Origin: Bacillota bacterium | Lineage (GTDB): Bacteria; Bacillota; Clostridia; Lachnospirales; Lachnospiraceae | Assembly (NCBI GenBank): GCA_023434365.1 | Contig: JAEYSV010000014.1 | Location: 6,832 to 70,831, forward strand | Reading direction: 5' to 3' | DNA: 64,000 nucleotides | Part shown: in pieces, positions 17,687 to 26,387 of the stretch | How positions within the stretch are numbered: the stretch's first letter is position 1 | How the letters are laid out: each line of letters begins with the position of its first letter | Notes under the pieces: model-generated | What the model was told of the DNA's origin: nothing | Database searches by the model: none | What the model saw: the letters and a program-made list of their open reading frames with translations, nothing else | Made by a program: the position numbers and the translations under genes

Positions 17687-18973
17687 ATGAAGGTTGATGA
17701 GATAGCGCAGCTAAAGAAAATAACTAGAAAACTAACACCACGATTTGCTATAATTCAGGGTACTTACTGGATGGCATTTGCAGCATTAATTAGCTTTGCA
17801 AGTGTATACTTGCTATCGAAAGGGTTCACAAACGTAGAAATTGGCTTCGTTATGGCATTTTCTAACGTGGCGGCAGTTTTTGTACAGCCGGTATTAGCAG
17901 CAATTGCAGATAATAACAAATCACTCCAGCTTAAGAATCTGATAGCAATCACGTTATGTACTGCAATCATAACTGCATTAATTCTTATATGGATCCCTCA
18001 GATATTCTGGATTATCATATTGGTATTTATGAGTGTGGTAATCTTACAGTTATCACTACAACCGTTAATTAATTCCTTAAGTTTTGAATATGCAAAACAA
18101 GGGATACTACTTAACTTTGGGGTAGCGAGAGCATGTGGCTCCATATCGTTTGCTATATTAACCTCCTTTCTTGGTGGGTTGGTAGAAGAGTATTCCACTG
18201 TTGTGTTACCTCTGTCTTATGTTCTCTGCTCCTTAGTCTGTGTGGCAGTAACACTTAGTTTTCGGATAAGTAAAAAGCAAAAGGCAGAGCAACAGAGTGA
18301 GGGTTTAGAGAAACAGGAGCTTATCCATCAATCTTTGGAGATTCAATTTGATGAAGATAGCGTATCAAGTAACGAAATAGAACGAAAGAAAGATACTTTT
18401 GCATTAGTAAGAATATATCCTAGATTCTTTGTGTTATTGATTGGAGTAGTCCTGGTACTTTTTTCTCATTGTTGTTTAAATACATTTACGATTCAGATTA
18501 TTGAGAATGTGGGAGGAAATAGTAATGATATGGGACTCACTTTTTCACTTGCAGCACTTGCGGAAATTCCTACAATGGTTTTCTTTGCTTTTCTAGTGAA
18601 AAAGGTAAAGTGCTCCACACTGTTTCGTATCTCAGGTATATTCTTCTGTATTAAGAATCTAGTCGCTGTGATGGCGGTTAATGTATTCTGGATTCATATT
18701 TCACAAGGGTTTCAGTTACTAGCATATGCATTATTTTTACCAGCAAGTGTATATTATGCAAACTTAATTATGAAGGAGCATGATAAAGTGAAAGGACAGG
18801 CATTTCTTGGTGTCGCAGCTTGTATAGCAGGAAGCACAGGAAGTTTAATTGGTGGAATTCTAATCGATTCATTCAGTGTATCTATGATGATGTGGTTTAG
18901 TATGTTTGTAGCGTTACTTGGAGCGATTATAATCTTTTTTGCAGTCGAGAATACAAAGCTAAAGAGAGTATAG
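17687..18973 (+). CDS. MFS transporter, 12 membrane segments
   Basis: The 428-residue protein has twelve predicted membrane helices, split into two halves by a charged cytoplasmic loop (about residues 195-245, rich in Glu/Gln/Lys). The overall pattern, including the opening FAIIQGTYWMAFAALISFAS, resembles the MFS_1-like/LacY-related group (nucleoside or sugar proton symporters). The substrate cannot be read from sequence. ATG follows GAAGGGTGAT. It shares a bidirectional terminator with the convergent opp operon. Confidence 0.85.
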   Translation: MKVDEIAQLKKITRKLTPRFAIIQGTYWMAFAALISFASVYLLSKGFTNVEIGFVMAFSNVAAVFVQPVLAAIADNNKSLQLKNLIAITLCTAIITALILIWIPQIFWIIILVFMSVVILQLSLQPLINSLSFEYAKQGILLNFGVARACGSISFAILTSFLGGLVEEYSTVVLPLSYVLCSLVCVAVTLSFRISKKQKAEQQSEGLEKQELIHQSLEIQFDEDSVSSNEIERKKDTFALVRIYPRFFVLLIGVVLVLFSHCCLNTFTIQIIENVGGNSNDMGLTFSLAALAEIPTMVFFAFLVKKVKCSTLFRISGIFFCIKNLVAVMAVNVFWIHISQGFQLLAYALFLPASVYYANLIMKEHDKVKGQAFLGVAACIAGSTGSLIGGILIDSFSVSMMMWFSMFVALLGAIIIFFAVENTKLKRV

Positions 18974-18994
18974 TAAAACAACAATAATTATAAG

Positions 18995-19024
18995 AAAAGC
19001 CGGTAGCAATTGCTACCGGCTTTT
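18995..19024. terminator. Bidirectional terminator between MFS gene and oppA
   Basis: A perfect 30-base palindrome, AAAAGCCGGTAGCAA and its complement, flanked by A and T runs. It serves both converging genes. Confidence 0.92.
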
Positions 19025-19037
19025 ATCATGCTAATAT

Positions 19038-20630
19038 TTATTTAACTGTTGCATACATGAAGTATTTGTATCCAAGTGGGGAAGAATAGAATCCTTCAAC
19101 TTTTTCACTTATCATAAATACATCAACGTAGTAGTAAATTGGACAAAGCATCCATTCATCAAAGATGATTTTTTCTGCTGCATGCATTTTTTCCATACGT
19201 TCTTTTTGGTCAGAGCTTGTTTTGATTTCAGAGATTAATTTATCATATTCAGCGTTAGACCATTGAGCGTCATTGTTACCACCATCTGTAATCCACATAT
19301 CAAGGAAGGAGATAGGATCGTTATAGTCACCTAACCAGCCATTACGAGCGATATAATAATCGCCTTCTTTACGAGTATTCAAGAAGGTATTCCATTCCTG
19401 GGATACTAATTCAACTTGAACACCAATTTTACTCCACATATCTTGAAGAGCTTCACCGATTTTTTGATGTCCGCTACCAACATTATATAAGTATTCAATA
19501 GGTTCTAAGCCTTCTCCATTAGGATATCCAGCTTCAGCCAAAGCAGCTTTTGCTTTCTCTAAGTTACCAGTATAATCTACTGGATTATAGAAATCTCCAC
19601 CAACTTCACGGAACTCTTTTTCTGGATCTGCATCAGATAAACCAGTTGCAACGAATGCACCTGCTGGAACCTGACCGGCTTGACCAATCTGATCAACGAT
19701 ATATTCACGGTCAACAGCCAAAATCAATGCTTCACGAACTTTTGCGTTGTCTAAAGGAGCTTTTTGAGTATTAAAGCTAACATAGTAAGTTCCTAACTGA
19801 CCTTCTTTATAATAATCTTTTTGTTGCTCTAACTTTTTCATTTCAGCAGTTGGAACTGAATCAATCATAAGTAAGTCGCCTTTTTTATATGCTGACAACT
19901 GAGCGTTGTCATCAGACATTAATACAAACTTGATGGTTTTTGAAGTAATTTTGTCTTTGTTCCAATAATTATCATTCTTTTCATAAAGCATGTATGCATT
20001 ATTGTTCCATTCTTTTAATACATATGGTCCGTTAGACACATATGTTGCTGCTTTTGTAGCCCAAGCTTCACCATTTGCCTCAATAGTAGCTTTTTGTACT
20101 GGAGAGAAAGTAGGGAAGGCGCATAGTTCAAGGAAATATGGAGTCGCAGAAACTAACTCTACTTTTACAGTTTTAGCATCAACTGCAGTTACAGCTAATT
20201 TACCGTCTTCATAACCTTTGATGGCATCAAACATGTAAGCATAGTCTGCTGCTGTATTTGGATCAATTGCTCTGTTCCAGGAATAAACGAAATCTTCAGC
20301 AGTAATGTCAGATCCGTCACTCCATTTTAAACCGTCGCGTAAAGTGAAGGTATAAACTAAACCATCGTCAGAAACTTCATAAGATTCAGCCTGACCGGGA
20401 ATAGGAACCCCATCTTCATCCAAAGTCATAAGACCTTCGAATGCATGAATAATTAAAGTTGCACCGTCTACAGCAGAGTTAAGTGCAGGGTCAATTGTGT
20501 CTGGTTCAGAACCAACACAGACTGCAAGTTCATCAACTGCAGTACCAGATTCATTGCCACAGCCTGTTAATGCTACGGAAAATACCATAACAAGGCAAAG
20601 CAACAATGCGATTAATCTTGTTCTTTTCAT
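19038..20630 (-). CDS. oppA: Oligopeptide ABC transporter substrate-binding lipoprotein
   Basis: A 530-residue SBP_bac_5 family protein. The signal peptide has lipobox LTGC (Cys24). The typical OppA/DppA features follow, such as EPDTIDPALNS, YTFTLRDGLKWSDG and EDFVYSWNRAIDP. It is anchored outside the membrane and passes peptides to the OppBC channel. It is the last gene of oppBCDFA, separated from oppF by 137 bases containing a stable hairpin, which fits separately adjusted, higher expression. ATG with GGAGG. Confidence 0.95.
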   Translation of the reverse strand: MKRTRLIALLLCLVMVFSVALTGCGNESGTAVDELAVCVGSEPDTIDPALNSAVDGATLIIHAFEGLMTLDEDGVPIPGQAESYEVSDDGLVYTFTLRDGLKWSDGSDITAEDFVYSWNRAIDPNTAADYAYMFDAIKGYEDGKLAVTAVDAKTVKVELVSATPYFLELCAFPTFSPVQKATIEANGEAWATKAATYVSNGPYVLKEWNNNAYMLYEKNDNYWNKDKITSKTIKFVLMSDDNAQLSAYKKGDLLMIDSVPTAEMKKLEQQKDYYKEGQLGTYYVSFNTQKAPLDNAKVREALILAVDREYIVDQIGQAGQVPAGAFVATGLSDADPEKEFREVGGDFYNPVDYTGNLEKAKAALAEAGYPNGEGLEPIEYLYNVGSGHQKIGEALQDMWSKIGVQVELVSQEWNTFLNTRKEGDYYIARNGWLGDYNDPISFLDMWITDGGNNDAQWSNAEYDKLISEIKTSSDQKERMEKMHAAEKIIFDEWMLCPIYYYVDVFMISEKVEGFYSSPLGYKYFMYATVK

Positions 20631-20693
20631 AAAATAACCTCCATTATTTAATATTTATTATATCGCTATGTAGCGCTATAACCATTTGGTTTT

Positions 20694-20728
20694 ACATTAG
20701 TCAGTCACTTGTTTTAACTGACTAATGT
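20694..20728 (-). other. Hairpin between oppF and oppA
   Basis: ACATTAGTCAGT pairs with ACTGACTAATGT. It is not followed by a T-run on the transcribed strand, so an mRNA processing or stabilising hairpin is more likely than a terminator. Confidence 0.5.
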
Positions 20729-20767
20729 AATGATAGAGTACTTTTAAGAACACTTCTCTATTCTATT

Positions 20768-21739
20768 TTAGTTCAATTGATCTAAATTATGACATGCTAC
20801 AAAATGTCCTGGTTTTACTTCTTTAAACTCTGGTTCCATCTCAGCACACATTGCAGTTGCATATTGGCAACGGGTTCTAAAACGGCAGCCACTTGGTGGG
20901 TCTAGTGGACTTGGCACATCTCCTTCAAGTACAATACGTTGTCTGCTACGTCCTAATTTTGGATCTGCAATTGGAATTGCACTGATTAAGGAACGAGTAT
21001 ATGGATGCATGTTATGGAATGTGATTTCATCACTTTCTGCTAATTCTACTAACTTACCAAGGTACATAACACCAATTCGATTACTAATATGCTTTACAAT
21101 ACTTAAATCATGAGCAATAAAGAGATATGTCAGTTTCATTTCTTGCTGTAATTCTTCAAACATATTGACAATCTGAGCCTGTATGGAAACGTCAAGTGCA
21201 GAAACTGGTTCATCACAGATTAAGAATTCTGGGTTTAATGCCAATGCTCTGGCAATACCAATACGCTGGCGCTGTCCACCGGAAAATTCATGAGGATAGC
21301 GATTAGCATGTTCACTATTTAAGCCTACTTTATTAAGCATGGAAAGAATAATTTCCTGTCGCTCTAATTTATTAGAAGCAGCTTTATGGATATCAATCGG
21401 TTCTCCTACGATATCTCCTACCGTCATACGTGGATTTAAGGAAGCATAAGGATCCTGAAATACCATTTGCATTTTTTTACGGTATGGTAACATGTTTTTA
21501 TTGGTAATATCTTCACCGTCATAGAAGATATGTCCCGCAGTTGGCTCATATAGACGCAGGATTGAACGACCTGTTGTACTTTTTCCACAACCGGATTCTC
21601 CTACTAAACCGAGTGTTTCTCCTCTATTGATATAGAAAGAAACATCATCTACTGCTTTTACATAGTTCTTTTTTTGAAATACTCCAGAGGCTACTGGAAA
21701 GTATTGTTTTAGACCTTTTACTTCAAGTAACTTTTCCAT
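20768..21739 (-). CDS. oppF: Oligopeptide ABC transporter ATP-binding protein OppF
   Basis: A 323-residue ATPase with Walker A GESGCGKST, signature FSGGQRQRIGIARAL and Walker B FLICDEPVSALD. The C-terminal OppD/F-type tail carries CRFRTRC. The ATG at 21739 was chosen over one 48 bases upstream because AAGGAGG lies 10 bases before it, and because it overlaps the oppD stop (TAATG) as in coupled operons. It energises peptide import with OppD. Confidence 0.95.
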   Translation of the reverse strand: MEKLLEVKGLKQYFPVASGVFQKKNYVKAVDDVSFYINRGETLGLVGESGCGKSTTGRSILRLYEPTAGHIFYDGEDITNKNMLPYRKKMQMVFQDPYASLNPRMTVGDIVGEPIDIHKAASNKLERQEIILSMLNKVGLNSEHANRYPHEFSGGQRQRIGIARALALNPEFLICDEPVSALDVSIQAQIVNMFEELQQEMKLTYLFIAHDLSIVKHISNRIGVMYLGKLVELAESDEITFHNMHPYTRSLISAIPIADPKLGRSRQRIVLEGDVPSPLDPPSGCRFRTRCQYATAMCAEMEPEFKEVKPGHFVACHNLDQLN

Positions 21740-22743
21740 TATTTTGTGCCTCCTTTTTCCATTTGTTCTTTTTGAAGTAACCAACACGCACTATAGTGTG
21801 TATCGGAAAGATACGTATATTCTGGCTGTTGCTTTAAACATATCTTCATACAGCTTTTACATCTTGGGGCAAATGGACATCCTACTGGTGGGTTTAACAT
21901 ATCTACTGGAACACCGTCAATGGGCACTAGTTTTTCATGACCAGTTTCTAATAATTTTGGAATACTGTTAAGTAATCCCTTAGTATATTCATGTTTTGGA
22001 TTATAAAAGATCTCATCCGTAGTACCATACTCTACAATCTTACCTGCATACATAACCGCAATTTTCTCGCACATCGTAGCTACAACACCTAGGTCATGGG
22101 TAATCATGATGATTGACATGCCAAGTTTATCTTTTAGTTCCATCATTAACTCTAATATCTGCGCCTGAATCGTAACATCAAGAGCGGTTGTTGGTTCATC
22201 TGCAATCAATAACTTTGGCTCACAAGCTAGTGCAATTGCAATCATAACTCTCTGGCGCATACCACCGGAAAGTTCGTGAGGATATTGTTTTAAACGTTTT
22301 GCGGGCTCATTGATACCAACTAAAGTAAGAAGTTCTTTCGCTTTCTCGTTAGCCTGTTTTTTATCTGCATTCGTGTGAAGCATAATAACTTCACGAATCT
22401 GGTTACCAATCGTAAAAACAGGATTAAGTGATGTCATTGGATCCTGGAAGATAATACTTACTTCTTTCCCACGAATGGCACGCATCTCTTTTTCAGTTTT
22501 TTCTGTAATTACGTGGCCGTTAAAGGTGGAGGAACCACCAATTACTTTACCACTTTCAGGGGTTAGACGTAATAAGGAAAATGCGGTAACACTTTTACCA
22601 CTTCCGGATTCCCCTACAATCCCCAGTACGTCTCCTTGTTTTAACTGTATATTAACATCATTTAGTGCTTTCACTTCTCCGGCTGGAGTAAAGAAGGAGA
22701 GCTTCAGATGTTCGATATCTAATAAATTATTGTTGTTATTCAT
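21739..22743 (-). CDS. oppD: Oligopeptide ABC transporter ATP-binding protein OppD
   Basis: A 334-residue ATPase with Walker A GESGSGKSVT, signature LSGGMRQRVMIAIAL and Walker B LLIADEPTTALD. The C-terminal Cys-rich tail (CPFAPRCKSCMKIC) is typical of OppD/DppD and may hold an Fe-S cluster in some members. It lies 12 bases downstream of oppC and overlaps oppF by one base. Confidence 0.95.
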   Translation of the reverse strand: MNNNNNLLDIEHLKLSFFTPAGEVKALNDVNIQLKQGDVLGIVGESGSGKSVTAFSLLRLTPESGKVIGGSSTFNGHVITEKTEKEMRAIRGKEVSIIFQDPMTSLNPVFTIGNQIREVIMLHTNADKKQANEKAKELLTLVGINEPAKRLKQYPHELSGGMRQRVMIAIALACEPKLLIADEPTTALDVTIQAQILELMMELKDKLGMSIIMITHDLGVVATMCEKIAVMYAGKIVEYGTTDEIFYNPKHEYTKGLLNSIPKLLETGHEKLVPIDGVPVDMLNPPVGCPFAPRCKSCMKICLKQQPEYTYLSDTHYSACWLLQKEQMEKGGTK

Positions 22744-22755
22744 TTTTCTCTCTCC

Positions 22756-23805
22756 TTATTTTCTTAATTTTGGATCGAAAGCATCACGTAAACCATCACC
22801 TAATAAGTTGAAGGTTAAAATAATAATCGAAATCATAAATGCTGGCACTAAAAGTCTTCCTGGGTATGATGTAAGGCCACCAATAGCATCGCTTGCCATA
22901 GAACCAAGACTCGGCATTGGTGCAGCTACACCCAGACCCATGAAACTTAAAAAGCTTTCTGTAAAAATAGAAGCAGGAATCTGAAGTGTTGTAGTAACAA
23001 TTAGAGTACCAACACAGTTCGTCAATAGATGCTTTCTTATGATACGGGATGGTTTTGCACCCATTGCTCTTGCAGCTGTAACATATTCTTGTTCTTTTAA
23101 GGTAAGCACCTGGCTACGTACGATACGTGCCATACCAACCCAGTATAAAAGTGAAAACACGATAAAGATGCAAATTAAACTTACGCCTACAGTATGGATC
23201 CATGCTAAAGCTTGATACTCTGATGCAAGAGCTTTTAAAGGATGTTTTAATGTAACGCTTAATAATATGATTATCATAATATCAGGAACAGTATAAATTA
23301 TGTCTACTATTCGCATCATAATCATATCAACTCGACCGCCAAAATAGCCGGCGACTGCACCGTAGGTTGAGCCAATGATAAGAATTAGTATACTCGCTAT
23401 CATACCTACTAAAAGAGAGATACGACAACCCATCATAGTTCTAACCATATAGTCTCGACCGAAATCATCGGTACCAAGAATGTGAGGGAAAACACTTTCT
23501 CCGCCATCAATTCGAGATTGTTCCATTTCAGAATATTCGAAAGCTCCAAGATTTTCTGAACCTCTAATTTGCACATTGTATTTGTAAGGCCAAAATGAGG
23601 GTAATATAAAGGCAAAAATAAGCACAAATGTAATAATAATTAACGATATAACTGCTACAGGGTTTCTTAAAAGACGTTTCACACCATCCTTAAAGAAACT
23701 CGTACTTTCACGAACAACAATCAGACTTTCTTTTTCACTTTCGTCTGCTAGGAGAAAATCGGATGTGTCCAGGTGAAATGTCATTGGATTTTTTAACTTT
23801 TCCAT
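22756..23805 (-). CDS. oppC: Oligopeptide ABC transporter permease OppC
   Basis: A 349-residue inner-membrane permease with an extended N-terminus and about six membrane helices. The EAA loop reads EYVTAARAMGAKPSRIIRKH. The motif HILGTDDFGRDYMVR is characteristic of OppC/DppC. It forms the translocation channel with OppB. RBS AGGAGG; 14 bases downstream of oppB. Confidence 0.95.
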   Translation of the reverse strand: MEKLKNPMTFHLDTSDFLLADESEKESLIVVRESTSFFKDGVKRLLRNPVAVISLIIITFVLIFAFILPSFWPYKYNVQIRGSENLGAFEYSEMEQSRIDGGESVFPHILGTDDFGRDYMVRTMMGCRISLLVGMIASILILIIGSTYGAVAGYFGGRVDMIMMRIVDIIYTVPDIMIIILLSVTLKHPLKALASEYQALAWIHTVGVSLICIFIVFSLLYWVGMARIVRSQVLTLKEQEYVTAARAMGAKPSRIIRKHLLTNCVGTLIVTTTLQIPASIFTESFLSFMGLGVAAPMPSLGSMASDAIGGLTSYPGRLLVPAFMISIIILTFNLLGDGLRDAFDPKLRK

Positions 23806-23819
23806 AGTATTTCCTCCTA

Positions 23820-24746
23820 TTAGTTTAATTTAATTCGTGGATCAACGATTTTATACACAATATCTACAACAATATTCATTACAATGATAAGAGTTGCGTA
23901 GAAAACGGTAGTACCCATAATAAGTGGATAATCACGTGCAGTAATAGAATTAATAAAAGCACCACCTAGTCCAGGAATTGTGAAGATTTTTTCTACAATA
24001 AAGCTACCGCATAAAATTCCTGCTATCATTGGTCCTAAGTAAGTAATGACAGGAAGAATTGCATTTCGGATAGCATGTTTAAATAAACGCTTTGACATTC
24101 CTAACCCTTTCGCTCTGGCTGTCGTCATGTAATCTTGTCCTAAAACATCCAAAATACTAGAACGCATTAAACGTGCGATGTAAGCAGTAGGATATAAGGA
24201 AAGTGAGATTACTGGAAGAACATAGTGTTGAGCACTTGTTAGTCCATAGGTAGGGAGTAAACCAAGTTGAACACCAATAAAATACATAAGTAACGTAGCA
24301 CTGATAAAGCTTGGGACTGCAATGCCCATCGTTGAAAAAACTATTATCGTATGATCGAGCCATTTGCCACGCTTTAAGGCAGCAATACAGCCAAGAGGTA
24401 TACCTAGTATTACAGATAAGAAGATAGCTGTACCACCAAGTTTAGCTGACACAGGAAAGCTTGTTGCTATAATTTCATTAACGGTACGTCCACGCTGCTT
24501 AGTTGATAAACCAAGGTCACCTTTCAGAGTATTAACTAAGTAGTTTTTAAATTGTACCGGAACGGGTTGGTCCAATCCGTACTTTTCTTCTAATGCCTGC
24601 ATGACAGCTTCTGATTTTGCTTTTTCTGACAGGAAGGGACCTCCTGGAATAAGATACATGAGGAAAAAAGTAATGGTTGCAACAAGGAATAATGTTAATA
24701 CACCATAACTAGCTCTCTTTAAGATGTACCGGATCATGTAATACAC
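23820..24746 (-). CDS. oppB: Oligopeptide ABC transporter permease OppB
   Basis: A 308-residue permease, first gene of the operon. It starts MYYMIRYILKRASYGVLTL and has about six membrane helices. The EAA loop is DYMTTARAKGLGMSKRLFKH, with the OppB-typical KYGLDQPVPVQF near residue 54. ATG follows AAAGGAGT. Confidence 0.95.
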   Translation of the reverse strand: MYYMIRYILKRASYGVLTLFLVATITFFLMYLIPGGPFLSEKAKSEAVMQALEEKYGLDQPVPVQFKNYLVNTLKGDLGLSTKQRGRTVNEIIATSFPVSAKLGGTAIFLSVILGIPLGCIAALKRGKWLDHTIIVFSTMGIAVPSFISATLLMYFIGVQLGLLPTYGLTSAQHYVLPVISLSLYPTAYIARLMRSSILDVLGQDYMTTARAKGLGMSKRLFKHAIRNAILPVITYLGPMIAGILCGSFIVEKIFTIPGLGGAFINSITARDYPLIMGTTVFYATLIIVMNIVVDIVYKIVDPRIKLN

Positions 24747-25173
24747 TCCTTTAATTATATTTTGCTAAACTAGAGATACAAATGAACAAAGAGCCTGACT
24801 TAGCAGACTCCGTCGCCTTCAACGGTCATTATACGACATAATTCCTTATGCCGAAACAAAATCCAACATAGGTTTTATAGTATATTGTATGTTATACGAT
24901 AAAAAAACTTGGAGTGTTTGCTTCCCCAAGGATATTCCATTGATTGGTTGTTATATGGGCATTAAACCGGAAGTGAGATATATTTTTGTATCTTTATATT
25001 ATGAATTTGGATATGAGTCGTGTTACTATATCCCCTAGTTATTACATGACAATCTTATCACTGTTACCTATTGTATGTCAACAGAAAACAAGTGTCCGTG
25101 GCATAAGAAATGCTTATAAATACTAATAAAAAAGTGATAGTATTCTTATAGTTAATAATATCCATTGAAATAA

Positions 25174-25202
25174 TTGTAAATTAATCCAATAGTTTAGATA
25201 AT
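25174..25202 (+). promoter_or_regulatory. Possible promoter of an intergenic small RNA
   Basis: TTGTAA, 17-base spacer, GATAAT. No protein gene follows in this direction for 600 bases. Confidence 0.4.
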
Positions 25203-25208
25203 TGACAT

Positions 25209-25297
25209 AGGTGTGGTAGATTAGTTTGAAGTTTTAGGTCAATAGTGGAAAATCGCAGTCGATTTTCCTATGAAAACCAACTGCGATTTTGTCGTTT
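25209..25297 (+). ncRNA. Candidate small RNA with two alternative hairpins
   Basis: Predicted from context only. Downstream of the candidate promoter, GGAAAATCG-CAGT-CGATTTTCC (25247-25268) forms a perfect 9-bp hairpin. The overlapping AAAATCGCAGT (25249-25259) can instead pair with ACTGCGATTTT (25280-25290), ending in TTTTGTCGTTT. The two stems exclude each other, as in attenuators. No known RNA family is recognised. Confidence 0.3.
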
Positions 25298-25398
25298 CAG
25301 ATGTGTTTAGTTTATCAAGAAAGTCTCTCACTTCTTAAACCGGAGTATAACTTACTTGTATCAGTGGGTGTTCAAGCACCCACTGATGTTTAGATTCA

Positions 25399-25599
25399 TT
25401 AACGTCGCGCAGCACAGCAAGCATAGCGGTAGCAAGGAATATACCAAGTTTCAGGTTCAATACCTGGAGCGTAAGTTGTAGCAGTAACAACAGCTACGCC
25501 TGGGCAAAGTCTTACAATAGGTCCTAAAATAGTAGTTGGATAGGTTTGGGTGCCTAAAACACCATTTTCATCATTATTATTAAATCTGCAGTCACACAT
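25399..25599 (-). CDS. Small Cys/Tyr-containing protein, possibly spore-coat related (66 aa)
   Basis: The start ATG gives MCDCRFNNNDENG; in-frame TTG/GTG codons just upstream are less likely. Residues 14-50 are hydrophobic and Pro/Thr/Val-rich, and the end (YIPCYRYACCAARR) has paired Cys and Tyr. I do not recognise a family. Its similarity in style (MCDC..FNNN versus MNYNFNNPFRCTCPC) to the divergent collagen-like gene, and a SigK-like element upstream, suggest spore surface function; this is inference. The ribosome-binding site is weak. Confidence 0.5.
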   Translation of the reverse strand: MCDCRFNNNDENGVLGTQTYPTTILGPIVRLCPGVAVVTATTYAPGIEPETWYIPCYRYACCAARR

Positions 25600-25628
25600 A
25601 TATATCACCAAAGGGTTTATTCACTATA

Positions 25629-25655
25629 TAATATATGCTAATTATAAAAATGTGT
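25629..25655 (-). promoter_or_regulatory. SigK-like promoter candidate for the small coat-like gene
   Basis: On the minus strand: AC, 16 bases, then CATATATTA, which fits the sporulation sigma-K pattern AC-N16/17-CATANNNTA. The motif is short, so chance occurrence in AT-rich DNA is possible. Confidence 0.3.
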
Positions 25656-25738
25656 GTCGTTTAATGATGGGTTTTTAAAAAGTTTTGTCAGAATAATACA
25701 TAATGTAATGCAGAATATGATTTTTCGTCGTATTAAGA

Positions 25739-25765
25739 ACCTTTTAGAGAGATTTACATATTATG
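25739..25765 (+). promoter_or_regulatory. SigK-like promoter candidate for the collagen-like gene
   Basis: AC, 16 bases, CATATTATG; one mismatch to CATANNNTA in the last position. Divergent from the matching element at 25629-25655. Confidence 0.28.
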
Positions 25766-25803
25766 TAGTAGACTAAAATGTCGAATAGTGAGTGATTAGC
25801 TTG

Positions 25804-26274
25804 ATGAATTATAATTTTAATAATCCTTTCAGATGCACATGTCCTTGTCAATGTAGAAGACCTAACCCATGTAGACAACGACCAAATGGGCCTACTATGT
25901 TTGAGCCAGGCGCTTTTGGTCCATTCCAATTTGGGACATTACCTTTTGATAATATGCCAAATATTCCTGGAATGTTCGGCCCAGGCGGAGGCCCAGGTGG
26001 CCCAGGCGGAGGTCCAGGTGGTCCAGGAGGAGGCCCAGGTGGTCCAGGCGGAGGTCCAGGTGGCCCAGGTGGAGGCCAAGGTGGCCCAGGCGGAGGTCCA
26101 GGCGGCCCAGGCGGAGGTCCAGGTGGCCCAGGCGGTCCAAATTGTAATAGTAATTTAGGTGGCTATTGGGTAACATGGGGATACTTTGTTCCTTTTAATG
26201 CTCCTTTATTCAATGGTGATGTACCAGCCGGTCCAATTGGCGGCGGCCCAGGTGGTCCAGGTGGACGTGACTAA
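25804..26274 (+). CDS. Collagen-like Gly-Gly-Pro repeat protein, probable spore or surface protein (156 aa)
   Basis: The start is ambiguous: ATG at 25804 is favoured, with GTG at 25792 also open. The N-terminus is Asn/Phe/Cys/Pro-rich (FRCTCPCQCRRPNPCRQRP). A run of about fifty residues of GGPGGP/GGG repeats (roughly 60-112) follows, then a Tyr/Trp/Phe segment (GGYWVTWGYFVPFN) and a final Gly/Pro patch. It carries no catalytic motif. Gly/Pro/Cys-rich proteins of this sort are common in clostridial coats and exosporia, but placement here is inferred. One repeat has Gln in place of Pro. No strong Shine-Dalgarno is present. Confidence 0.65.
   Translation: MNYNFNNPFRCTCPCQCRRPNPCRQRPNGPTMFEPGAFGPFQFGTLPFDNMPNIPGMFGPGGGPGGPGGGPGGPGGGPGGPGGGPGGPGGGQGGPGGGPGGPGGGPGGPGGPNCNSNLGGYWVTWGYFVPFNAPLFNGDVPAGPIGGGPGGPGGRD
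25978..26137 (+). repeat. 18-bp GC-rich tandem repeats coding GGPGGG
   Basis: About eight units encode Gly-Gly-Pro-Gly-Gly-Gly/Pro. Third positions vary (GGT/GGC/GGA) while the protein pattern is kept. This is much richer in GC than the surrounding DNA. Confidence 0.85.
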
Positions 26275-26299
26275 CAATCTGAAAAATAGGTTTTAATTG

Positions 26300-26319
26300 G
26301 GGGGAGTGTATACTCCCCC
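26300..26319 (+). terminator. Probable terminator after the collagen-like gene
   Basis: Perfect 20-base palindrome GGGGGAGTGT/ATACTCCCCC. The following TGTATT is only weakly T-rich. Confidence 0.55.
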
Positions 26320-26336
26320 TGTATTGGAATAGATAC

Positions 26337-26365
26337 TTGTATTCTACTATTAGACACAGTATTAT
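26337..26365 (+). promoter_or_regulatory. Promoter of the metF-like gene
   Basis: TTGTAT, 17-base spacer, TATTAT, 22 bases before the metF start codon. Confidence 0.7.
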
Positions 26366-26387
26366 ATAGAAAAGGAGGGTTATAAAG

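Larger units (their letters stand above)
24747..25398. other. Long intergenic region upstream of oppB
   Basis: About 650 AT-rich bases without a credible protein gene. On the minus strand a TATAAT at 24828-24833 could be the opp -10 box, but no convincing -35 is seen. The plus strand holds a possible small RNA unit at about 25174-25297. A perfect stem ATCAGTGGGTG/CACCCACTGAT at 25360-25386 could end the 25399-25599 transcript, although its T-run is poor. Confidence 0.4.

Noticed and set aside
24999..25124. 41-residue ORF starting MNLDMSRVTIS
   Set aside because: No ribosome-binding site, promoter or terminator around it.
25886..26176. Repeat proteins in other frames of the collagen-like gene
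   Set aside because: They mirror the 18-bp repeats; only the Gly-Gly-Pro frame keeps its protein sequence while third bases vary.
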